A stretch of 64,000 bases of DNA from Physella acuta (Eukaryota; Mollusca; Gastropoda; Physidae), in contig NW_026732714.1 in NCBI RefSeq assembly GCF_028476545.1, positions 1 to 64,000 of the forward strand. Direction: 5' to 3'. Every line of letters starts with the position of its first letter. Within the stretch, counting starts at the first letter, position 1. A program made the translations under genes and the position numbers. This document shows positions 53,263 through 63,486 of this stretch, in pieces. Under the pieces are notes generated by a model, which was given only the letters and a program-made list of their open reading frames with translations, did no database searches and was not told the origin of the DNA.

Positions 53263-55234
53263 CTTGAACAGAAAGAGACACCGAAGCACATAAATAAAGC
53301 AAAACCCCAGCAATAAAACAACGACTTGACCTTTGACCTAGGTCACACGACAACAAAGAGAATCCACAAAGAAAAAAAAAGGGAAATAGTAATTCAGCAC
53401 TATTGTGTAAACTGGTTAAACTCGGAACCATCAAGTCAGTAGACAATAAGGTTAAAGAAAACAACTTGACCGGCTCTACTGTTTCACCTGCAAGGGATGG
53501 CACCTGAGTGTGGTAAAATGGGGGGGAGGGGGGGAGGGTTCCAGGAGATAACCCAGAAGATACGAATACAGATCTATAAGAACAAAATATATAGCACACA
53601 CATATAAATGATATGGAGGTCAATAGTCAGTAACTGATGGGTAAACAAAGTTCAATCATGAATTCATCTCTATCATTAAATATGATTAAAAATTACAAAT
53701 AAGATACTGGATATACATGTTTTAATTTAAATTAACAAATACATTTTGTTTTTATACAAAACATCAGTATACAGGACAGGCTGAGGGTCTAAGCATTGAA
53801 AGCATGGACGTGAGGGTGGGAGGGGAGGGGGGGGGGGGCAGTCACTATGAAAAAAATAGAACTTCTACAGGCAGAATCATATATACAATCAGGCACACAA
53901 CATGAGATACATCTTATGACAGACATTGCACCAGACCCAACAACAGATACATCTCATTTAATTAAATCTTTACTTTATAATGTATATTCTTGGTTTTTTT
54001 TTCTTCTCAAACAAAAAAATTTTATTGTAAAAAAAAAAAAATCAATGGTTATTATTTTTCAAGAAGAAAAAAACAGTTCTGACACTATCCTATCTAAGAA
54101 CAGATGTTACTGTAGGGCCAACACACATATGCTCCTGGTTTTTCCAACACAATTTTACCACTTCAAATGTTATTGTGTTTGATTTCTTTGAAAAAACAGT
54201 TACCTACATTCTTTCAATGAAAAAAAATAAAAAAATAAGTACCCTATTGAAACATTTTAGAAAATTGGACTTTAAAATTTTCTCTTGTTAAATTTATTTT
54301 TAGAAACATTTCATTTTATGTTTTCGTTTGTAGTAATTAGAAAAGAAAACGCAAGAGACTAATTAAAAAATCGTAAGGCTGATTTAGACAGACAACCTTG
54401 CAAACACTTGTAATGCTGGTAAATTAAGACAGATAAAAAATACATCTTCTTTACACACCCACTCACAATTTGAACAAATTAAAAATTATAAACTCATTCA
54501 TCTAATGGGGTTTCCTTTATACCAGCCCAATACTTCAGGCTAAATGGTTTACTAAGCCCCTCACCATTTCTAAAAGACGTAAACAGGCAGTCTGTTTTAA
54601 CACACAGGTTAAAATAAGTTGCTCAGTGATGACAAATCCTGGATCTAAAGATTTAAAAATGGCTGTATAGATGCTGTATTTAGTTTTAAAAACAAAAACA
54701 ATGAAAAATCAGGCATGTAATGTTAGAAAGTATTGACGTAATAATTTTTGTTTTAAATAGAATTCTTTGGTTACAATATCACTAATTAAGTGTATCTTCT
54801 AGAAAAGCAGCTCTAAAAGATGCATTTAAGTGTGTGACCAAAATACACAGGGAAAATATGTACAATTATCAAATAGAAAGAAAAAACCTATGGTAAATGT
54901 TCAGCCCATTATCTGCAGAATCTCTGACCAACTACAGATTTAAAAGACATTTCCTCCATTATATTTAACCTGGGTATTCAAGCAAGTCCCTCATTAGCAT
55001 CTTCTTTTCATTTTAAGCAGAACATAATACACACATAATAATAGAGGATATTTAATGCAGTTTGAATTCAAACAGCTACAAACAAAACAAAAATCTCAAC
55101 AAACTTTTTCAAACCAACACTTAGGAAACTATTCAGAGTTCAGTTATCCATGATGATTCTGGAATAGGCCACTAAACACATCTGAATATTCCAAATCGAA
55201 AAAAAAAAAAAATGAAGTAGAAAGACAAATTTTT

Positions 55235-58200
55235 TCACACATAGGTAAACCGATCTTGTAATTTCCCACCGCAGGCTTCACATTCATTCCTGGAGGAGTC
55301 GTTCTCCAAGGTACAGCCCGGGCACGCCTTCTTGGTTTGACCGCACTGGGGCTTGGTCACATCCGGGCCATGCCGGCTGCAAGAGCACACAGAGCAAATA
55401 ATGTCTAATCCTGTGTTGTGCGCTGTGCATGACTTGCAGTCCCAGCTTAGAAGGCTGATGTCCATGCTCCGAGCTGACCTAGTGTTTAGAGCCTGCTGCT
55501 GGAGCGAGGCCTTGGGGTCGGTGAAATGTAATGAATTGGACTTGCCAGCTATTTGTTTCTCTCTGCGCAGCAGTGGTTCTGCCAACGTAGCAGCCCCGCC
55601 GTTGGGCTGCCTGCTGATGAGTAAATTAGTCTGCGGGTGAGACCTAATTACGCTGGATAAAGTCCCGGGGTAATGGGTGTATGAGGAATTAAAAGAATCA
55701 CCGTCTGCAAAATCCTCTGTTGTTTTCTTTGCAGATAGATTAGGTTTCAGCGCTCTAGACGGTACAGGAGGTGGTGCGGAGGGCTGTCTATAACTGTAAG
55801 AAGGTATTCCGTCAGTTAAAATGTTAGGAGCCTGGTATATAGTTTGCTGGGCGGGAATACTACTAGACGATATAGGAGAACTAAAGGGATCACTTGTACG
55901 ATATCCTTGGTCAGTAAAAGATGGTTGGGAGACCCCAGGATATTTAGGATGTATTTGTTGCTGTTGTACCGATGTGTACTTTACACTTTGTGGGTAAGGG
56001 GTATACATTTTGTGCACGTCTCCGTCGATTCCTTCGTCGTACGAACCATCATACAAGGCAGAGCCTATCCTTGAACGAATGGGAACTGTTGTATACCCTT
56101 GCAAAGGTGGGGTGGGTAAACTGCTGGACAGTTCTAGCTTCCCCACATGCGAAGGGAGTGGTGGGGGTTTTTGTGGGTAGTGGCCTGGTACCGCTGTCCT
56201 GAGCCACTTCCAATCCTCTTTCTGTTGCGGCTCCAGCGAGGCCTGCCCCATCAACGTTACAGACTGCTGGGGGCTGTTCTGCTTCTCTAAAGCTTTGATG
56301 CTCTCCATGATGTGTTCTTCACAAGTGCCCTGCGGCAACTCGGGTAAAATCTCTTCAACTAGAGGCACAATGCCAACAATATCATTACTAGCAGCTAGAG
56401 GAGAAGATGGGGGTAGATACACATTACGAAGCCTAAGAGCAGCAGATGGTGCACCATATATACTTTCACTGCCTTTAACTGGCATTCTATTAGGTATCCC
56501 ATTTAAATTATTGGAAATGGGTTCTCGTTTTGGTAAAGCAGGCGGCCCTAAATCAAAATTCTTCATATTGCTAGAAATATCCACCAAATGACCATTCACG
56601 TAATGCACTTGTGGCCTGCTGTCTTTGGACCATTCATTATGTAAAATATTTGACACCGCCTCATTCAAAGAAAATCCTAGACCTTTTATCTTACTATAAT
56701 GATCAGCAATAGTTCTGCATAGCACAAAACATATTTTACAATCAAATGCGAGAAGCAGTAGAGCATCTTTTTCTACTTTACCGTCATGTATCATGATACA
56801 GGTATCTGTAGAAATGGTGTAACCTGCGCTTTCAAACATAAACTCACAGTCTGGTAGCACAGACTTTATCCTACTCCTATAAAATCCACCGTACATCTAA
56901 AAAGAAAAAAAAAAATCTTATTCACAAATATAATTTAGAAAAATTATATCTATAGTAAATATGATTTGAAGATTTTCCAAACAAATGGGTTTAACTTGTA
57001 TCAAACATTTGGGGTCGATAATCATGTTTAACAACATTCAACATTATTCCATCATATTTAGCTTCATTTCAACAATCATATATATATCTTTTCAACAAAT
57101 GTTCAAAATCATATAAACATTTAAGTTCAATACATAACATTGTAAGATAATGCATTAATTCAAACAGCTATCTTATTCATTTAATATATCTTTGAAAAAT
57201 GAGAAAAGTTTCCATCAACTAAGAAAAGTTTTTTATGATAAATCATTATCTCCTGTTAACTATTTATCAACTTCTATAATGACCTCTTAATGATAAAAAT
57301 TTCTGGAAAAAAAAATGATAACTTTGGTTACTGCACTGCACATACAATAATAAACCTAAGAGAAAAGTAATGTTAATGTGCTATTTATAGTGTCATACCT
57401 TTATTTTCTTAAACTCTGGTTTCCAGGGTTGTAGTACTAAGAGGAGAAAATATTTCTCTAAACTTTCAAAAGCTTTAGCAACAGAATCCGCTTCATTATT
57501 TGGTATAGAATGCTGTCGTAAAGCATTCTTTAATATCTCTAGTATTCTTGGTGATGAAAATAATCGAGACGGTGGAAAAACCTGGAATTCAAAACACAGA
57601 AAAATAATAATGACTGCATAATTTGTACCTCTAATCTACAGATTTGGGCTCGATTTCATGCTTTAACAAGCCCACTATGTGCCTAATTGAACTACAACTT
57701 GTTTTAATGTTTGATCTGTGCTGGACTGAACAAATCAGTGACTGTTAAAAGAAAGTCTCAAAGCAACAATTAATAACAATCAGACTTCATGCATATAACA
57801 CTAGTGTTGAATTTAGACTTCTATGATTAGTGATTTAGTCAGATAGTACAAATAAGTTTATAACAATTATTGTCTGTTGTTTTAGTTTCATTTGGCTATC
57901 CCTTTTTAATCGTCTTTGATAGAGAGTGCAGCTAATTTTCAATCTTTTTGATAGGAGAGTAACACTTGATATAAAATATTTGAATGATTTTACAAATATT
58001 GATTAAGAGAACACTAGCTTGTACTATAAACCTATAAACTGTTGTTATGTTAATTACAAAAGGTTGCTTTTATAAGTGTTATATGAAGGGGGGGGGGTGG
58101 AAGATAACTTTTTCTTTTTGACACAGTCACAACTCAAGATGAGAGACAATGTGTCATCAATGTGAGTCACATTCTAATGCGGTCAGGTTTTTTTTGTAGT

Positions 58201-58415
58201 ATACTACAGAACCTATATGTGTTTCTTTTAAATCATGGTTATAATAAAAAAAAAATTAAAAATGTAACAAAAATATACAAGACCTCTTTGACAGACACAT
58301 AAATAAAGCGCTGAATGTTTACATCCAGTAGTTCCTTGTCTTCTTCTGAAAATGAAGCCTGGCAATGTTGGTATTTTTTAATGTACAATTTTCTTGCTTG
58401 ATGCACTGCTTCCAT
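55235..58415 (-). CDS. SPATA2: SPATA2 / tamozhennic ortholog (PUB domain, two C4 zinc fingers)
   Basis: In vertebrates SPATA2 uses its PUB domain to bring the deubiquitinase CYLD to the linear-ubiquitin ligase complex in TNF/NF-kappaB signalling; fly tamozhennic limits nuclear entry of the Rel protein Dorsal. Three coding exons on the minus strand join in phase 0: 58415-58284, 57581-57399 and 56896-55235, giving 658 residues. The N-terminal part aligns with SPATA2: QPWKPEFKKIK (human has YPWKKEFRSIK), then YGGFYRSRIKSVLP, FESAGY, LLAFDCKICFVLC and YSKIKGLGFS. A long Pro/Ser/Gln-rich, probably disordered, region follows. Near the end are two RanBP2/NZF-like fingers, W590-xC592-x2-C595-x10-C606-x2-C609 and C630-x2-C633-x10-C644-x2-C647, as in the fly protein. 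The start is the first ATG after an in-frame TAA in the upstream exon sequence. The exon at 56896 happens to begin with an internal ATG, so single-ORF gene finders would mis-start there. Confidence 0.92.
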
Positions 58416-58721
58416 TGTATTATGCAGTCTAATATCACTTTAATCAAGAAGCATTTTAATAGTGGCTACTATCACATGAACCATTAATGAAATTTATCAC
58501 TTGAATTTAAGAAAACAATAGTTTTGAAAATTTATATTCTTTACTTTCACACAACCATCAGTGGTGAAGTATCCATTTTAAAACTTTCTTCGCTATCAAA
58601 TAATTACAATATTACAGCACCATAGCCAATAAGAAAATGGTGCAGCATATTTGCTACAATCCAACCGATGGACAACATTAGATTCAGAACCATGTATTCT
58701 GTAGTTAAAGGACATCTTTCT
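58416..58721 (-). other. 5' UTR part of the first SPATA2 coding exon
   Basis: A splice acceptor, CTTATTTCAG on the minus strand, ends at 58722, so the exon with the start codon probably spans 58721-58284. The leader has several upstream ATGs and an in-frame TAA before the chosen start. Confidence 0.45.
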
Positions 58722-59139
58722 CTGAAATAAGAAATAAAATATAATTAATCCAATGGTCAAAAAAATTAAAAAAAAAACAAAACAAAACAGACAAACAATT
58801 TTATTTTAAAAAAATAATAAAAGCAAATTCTGCTAAATTGTGTAACAAACACAAAAACAAACTCTATCACAAAAGACAATTTTATACAAATCTGTGTATT
58901 AATATTCTAATACAATTGAATGCACACAATGCAACAAACTGTTTGGGCCTTTACAACTTTAAAATGAAATGGATCTTTACTCAAATAAGGTTGTCAACTA
59001 AGACAACATTGTCTGAAATAAAATGGATGTTCTATAGATTATAATATTTATCTCATAACTGCATTTCTATGGGAATTGAGACTTTAGGACGTCCATGAGT
59101 CTAATCAAGGTACTAAACCCTATTTACGGAAAGTCAATT

Positions 59140-59240
59140 AAGCTGGGCATAGAATTGATCACACAATCCCTTCACATGCCAAAGTCACAGAAACAGCTAA
59201 ACTCTACTTTATCTGTTCTACTGACTGACAAGTCAGAGAG
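59140..59240 (+). repeat. SINE fragment, 3' body
   Basis: GGGCATAGAATTGATCACAC, CACATGCCAAAGTCACAGAA and AAACTCTACTTTATCTG match the SINE body with several changes. Confidence 0.55.
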
Positions 59241-59639
59241 TGTAGTGTATATCTGTTTTTTTTTCGTGGGTCTTAGTGACGTCTAGTGTCTAGGCCTGAA
59301 AGTACATAGAACAAGGAAATTAAAAATAATGGTAGGGACTTACTTCAGAAATTATAATATCACTAAATAGCTTGATTCAACAGGTTACACGTTATTCGTT
59401 AAGTAGGACATAATTAAAAAGATTTGCACTATAGACTATTTTTCTCTTCCGATCTGTTGGTCCTCAGCTCTGGAAAACAGTGTATCAATCTTCTAATAAA
59501 AAATAAATCGTGAAATGAAATTAGTCTTAATTGCTTAGGCCTAAATCTACTATATATTATACAACTATTAACTTCAATGAAATGAAAAAAAAAGAAGAAT
59601 TTAAAACAAAACATTTGTTCATGAGCTGGATTTAGTCTC

Positions 59640-60120
59640 TTTTTAGATTTTAGATCTAGAATTTTCAATCTAGATTGCTAGATCTAGCTACTAGATTCTA
59701 GATCTAGATAGGACAGGGGTCGGCAACCTTCTAGAGATCTAGTACTAGATCTAGAAGAACTACACCCAGACAGTCAGTGTGTGACTAGGACTGACTAGGT
59801 AGGTTGACTAGGTAGTTGTTGTGACTAGTAGATCTAGATTCTAGATCTAGAATCTAGGTAGTCTAGTTTAGTTATTGTAGTTAAGTCTAGGATCTAAAAT
59901 CTAAGCAATCTACTTTATTTAACTTTATAAATTAGATCTTATCTATCCTCCAATATTCAATAGTATAGACATAGCATCCAGATAGTGTAGTAGTGTAGTT
60001 GTCTCTGTCTAAAAAACTAGATTTCTAAGTAAAATACTAAAACAGTAAAAATAAAATTGAGTAAAAATTTAAAATAGTTAAAAAATAGGCCTAGATCTAG
60101 ATCTAGATCTAGGTCTACTA
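59640..60120. repeat. TAGATC-rich low-complexity sequence
   Basis: Dense overlapping copies of CTAGATCTAG, TTCTAGATCTAGA and related palindromes, mostly inside the SPATA2 5' intron. A CAGGGGTCGGCAACCTT hAT-type end lies at 59714-59730 without a visible partner. Confidence 0.7.
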
Positions 60121-60209
60121 ACTAAAAGTACTATTCTTCTTGAAACTAACACTTACACAGGCCAAGTGTAGATCTAATTGTTATTTAGAGATTAAATACT
60201 TCTACATAC

Positions 60210-60335
60210 CGAAAACATATTAAATCAATTGGAGAGAATCTCAAAAGGAAGTAAAGAAAACAAGGATTTTTTTCCAGATTATTTACACAAATAAGGCAGT
60301 AATTCCATTGCTACACACTCGAACAAATGGCGACC
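60210..60335 (-). other. Candidate non-coding first exon of SPATA2
   Basis: On the minus strand TTTTCG|GTATGT at about 60209 is a fair splice donor that would join to the acceptor at 58722. The sequence on its 5' side is less AT-rich, with YY1-like AAATGGCG at 60326-60333 and a kappaB motif beyond. The start site is not determined. Confidence 0.35.
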
Positions 60336-60353
60336 CAGTTTGTAGTTAGGTTA

Positions 60354-60364
60354 GGGAATTCCCC
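60354..60364. promoter_or_regulatory. Perfect kappaB (Rel) motif upstream of SPATA2/tamozhennic
   Basis: GGGAATTCCCC fits the Rel/NF-kappaB consensus and is palindromic over its core. It lies about 20-30 bp upstream of the candidate first exon of a gene whose product modulates Rel signalling. The motif is seen directly; function is inferred. Confidence 0.5.
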
Positions 60365-61123
60365 GTTCCCATCGCCCTTTTGCTCTTAAGTGAGTCGGCG
60401 TTGGGTTTATTGCGACTTATTGTAATCAATTAAAATGTTAATGAGTCACTTCATAAAATTGTTTACTAAGGCCAAACCCAAAAGAAATAGATCTATAAGA
60501 AGAAAAAAATTGTTTCATCTTCGAAATGTGTTGTCAGTTTTATAGTAGGTTACACATTAACCTGTAGTCTACACACATTGGGCCCGAGGGCCTCGTGTGG
60601 CCCTAAAACAAATAAATCTAATATTTTCAGTCATGATGTTCCTATGCTCTTTTTTCTTCATTTAAACGTAACTGATTCCGAGTGTTGTATTTTATGTTAT
60701 GTTTGAAGCAAAAAATAAATAAATAAATAAATAAAATGACACGCAGGGGGCCTACTACTTGATAGATAAAGAGACTACTGACACAGTACTAGTGTCTCTC
60801 CTATATAGATCTTGTATAGTTTACTCCCTCTATCGGCTACTAAATTAATAACTAGATCTATTAATATTATTTACTAGATCTATATTATCCTACGCATAGT
60901 TGTCAGCGATACTGACGCAAAGTACTAAACAGGCCTAGCATGTACATTTACATTTAATGATTAAAAGTATTTTCTACATTTCGGTATTTAAAGAAAATAC
61001 ACGGATACAATTTAAAATATTCGTGTAACCAGTAATCCAACGGCGTGAATATCTTCCTGACTTATCTTAGATAATCTGTCACTTTTATTACCATATCTAG
61101 ATCTAGATCTAGCAGTAGCACAG

Positions 61124-61401
61124 CTGACAAAAAAAATTCATAAAAAACGTTTTAATAACAAGCTTTTATGTAATGATGCACTAAAAAGTAGAAAATAAAT
61201 TATAGACTACTATTTAAATAACTATAAAGAAAAGCGTGGGTCACTTTAGTATCTATTGGATACCTTTACTAATGTTAAGGAAGACACCCACGCTTTTCTT
61301 TATAGTTATTTAAATAGTAGTCTATAATTTATTTTCTACTTTTTAGTGCATCATTACATAAAAGCTTGTTATTAAAACGTTTTTTATGAATTTTTTTTCA
61401 G
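61124..61401. mobile_element. Palindromic (foldback) element, copy 2
   Basis: Arms 61124-61241 and 61286-61401 are near-perfect reverse complements around a 44-bp centre. Ends read CTGACAAAAAAAATTCAT and ATGAATTTTTTTTCAG. The same element as at 24716, inserted the other way round. It could form a hairpin RNA with a stem of over 110 bp if transcribed. Confidence 0.88.
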
Positions 61402-61439
61402 TACTTTACATGTTTTATCTACAATAGAGTTACATGACT

Positions 61440-61494
61440 AAAAACCATTGCGCGCCTACTGAATATCACGTTCAGTAGGCGCGCAATGGTTTTT
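61440..61494. repeat. Perfect 24-bp inverted repeat with 7-base loop
   Basis: Arms at 61440-61463 and 61471-61494 are exact reverse complements; the core of the right arm is TTCAGTAGGCGCGCAATGG. The loop is TATCACG. It lies 38 bp after the palindromic element at 61124-61401. Confidence 0.95.
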
Positions 61495-61630
61495 GAACGC
61501 AGCCATTACGTGGTCGTGATGGCGCAGCTATTGATGACGCGTGTGGTGTGGTTGGCTAGACATGCCTACTAATTCGGTCCAAATTTTAATTAATTTATAA
61601 AAAAATAATTAGGCATCCATTTAAGTCAAA

Positions 61631-61946
61631 TTTAGTTTCAGATTGCATTGTCTTCATGTCTTGACCCACGTGCTAACTTTGAATCGTATCGGTCAAGTAG
61701 AACTGTTCGAATTTTCACTTCTGCGTTTCCGTCTAGACTGACGACTGACGACTGACGAGGAAGTGAGTTAAATAAAAGCTTGTAAAAATTTAGTTTCAGA
61801 TTGCATTGTCTTCATGTCTTGACCCACGTGCTAACTTTGAATCGTATCGGTCAAGTAGAACTGTTCGAATTTTCACTTCTGCGTTTCCGTCTAGACTGAC
61901 GACTGACGACTGACGAGGAAGTGAGTTAAATAAAAGCTTGTAAAAA
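61631..61946 (+). repeat. Perfect two-copy tandem duplication, 158-bp unit
   Basis: The sequence from TTTAGTTTCAGATTGCATTG to AATAAAAGCTTGTAAAAA occurs twice, head to tail, with no differences that I could see (61631-61788 and 61789-61946). The unit includes CCACGTG, three ACGACTG repeats and AATAAA. Identity implies a recent event, or an assembly duplication. Confidence 0.9.
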
Positions 61947-62644
61947 AAGCCAAGCACTGGAGCTGCACTTAGAATCCTTCTAATTCTCCAGTAGGACTAA
62001 CACAAATCGCAAAGATCTATTTCTTCCGCTTATGTGTGTGTAGATCTATAATCTATACGAGTTAGCGTTGGATAACAACATTGAGGTTGAATCTAAAAAT
62101 ACCCATGGAAAATACACAAAATATATTCTCCAATCACAGTGAACAATGAAGGTATCAGAGAGAAAAAACGAATATATTTATTGGCATAGGATAATACTTG
62201 ATAATAGGTTTAAAGGACTAGTAGATCATGGAACGTGAGCGAATACCGAATACCATGGCCATGTAGTGTGCTATTATTGTAGGCATGTGTTGGACACAGC
62301 AAGCGGAAAAATAAAAGAAAACCCAAAAGAAACAAATATTTTACACAGGGGAGTCGACTAGAGTTGATTGAGTGGTAGGAATGGTGCAAATACACGAAGG
62401 AGGTAGGGGTTGCTTATTTTATTTATTATTAAGCTGGTCCATTGCGCAATGCGGTATAGAGCAAAATAAAGAAATGGCTTTACAATTCTTAATTTCTTCT
62501 TATTTTTCTTTAAATTTTTGGCGGTTCTGAAAGGTTGGGTAAATTGATTGCACTATTAGTCTCTATACTATTTTCTTTATCACATAACAGGTATTTTTCT
62601 GGAAAAAAAACTTAAGCTTTTTAGAAAATACATAGATTCTAGAT

Positions 62645-62931
62645 CAGAGTTTCTTCCAGACTTTTTTCGCCGGGGGGGGGGGGGGCACTTGAAATTTTCG
62701 GGGGAGGGGGTGCGGACACTGTTAAAAGTATTTATTTTCTATATAAATTTCATTTCGTTCGGGGGGGGGGGGGGGGTGGTAGACTTCGGGGGGGGGGGGG
62801 GTAGACTTCGGGGGGGGGGAGGCAGACACTGTTAAAAGTATATATTTTCTAAATAAATTTCATTTCGTTCGGGGGTGGGGGGGGTGGGGCGGTAGACTTT
62901 CTTTGGGAAGAGATGCCTGGAAGAAACTATG
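62645..62931. mobile_element. hAT-like short element, CAGTGTTTCTTCCAGAC family, internally duplicated copy
   Basis: Starts CAGAGTTTCTTCCAGAC and ends CCTGGAAGAAACTATG. The body contains the G-tract/TTTTCTATATAAATTTC module twice (about 62690-62790 and 62800-62895), so it is longer than its relatives. No clear 8-bp flanking repeat was seen. Confidence 0.75.
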
Positions 62932-63486
62932 CTGCTAAGTAGCTCTCCCACGCAAAAGAGTCAGAAGGAACATTGCATATGCAGATACATTTCCTCTTCT
63001 GTAATAGTAAAATGTATTTTTTTTAAATGAGAGGACATTTTGGCGCCGACATAGATCTAGTCTTTTTAGAAACGATTATAGTTATAGGCCTACTTCTAAT
63101 AATATTAGTTTACTAAAAATAAAAATATGATTGCTGCGGCCCAGGGAGTATACAAATAAAAGGTGTTTTAACGTATTGAAGAGCTCGGTTTCAGATCCGG
63201 GTACCGTTGCTGTGACGAACATCTTAACAACCAAAACACTGGCATCATGACAACGAAGATGTAACATGCACTGACAGCGCAATAACTTCAATTACTGATT
63301 CAAATCAGTACTAAAATCAGTGTCATTTTGGTCGCCATAGATCTTCAAAATGGTAAGTTCAATAATTTATTTAACAATAGTCCATTTGCAGTATTAATAA
63401 GCCGCCAGGTCGAACTGCAGCTGATCTAGAATTCAGAATTGAATTTCTTAGAATTTAAATTTTTGGTAATCTATCGTTTTGGGTAC

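Larger units (their letters stand above)
37560..55200. other. Gene-poor, repeat-rich spacer between NCOA5 and SPATA2
   Basis: No gene was identified. Content: AT-rich sequence to 39.6 kb (possible NCOA5 3' UTR), a truncated hAT-like element (39600), three minisatellites, three (TA)n tracts, GGGGTCGTCC-family copies (40340, 51775, 52385-53262) and several G tracts. Two unassigned patches near 43735-44080 and 44740-45130 are described under findings. The 53.7-55.2 kb part probably includes the SPATA2 3' UTR. Confidence 0.55.

Noticed and set aside
53207-53623. 138-codon open frame on the minus strand
   Set aside because: Hydrophobic but with no family resemblance. It overlaps a G tract and remnants of short elements.
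55353-56591. Plus-strand open frames of 76-98 codons
   Set aside because: They lie antisense to the large SPATA2 exon and have no independent support.
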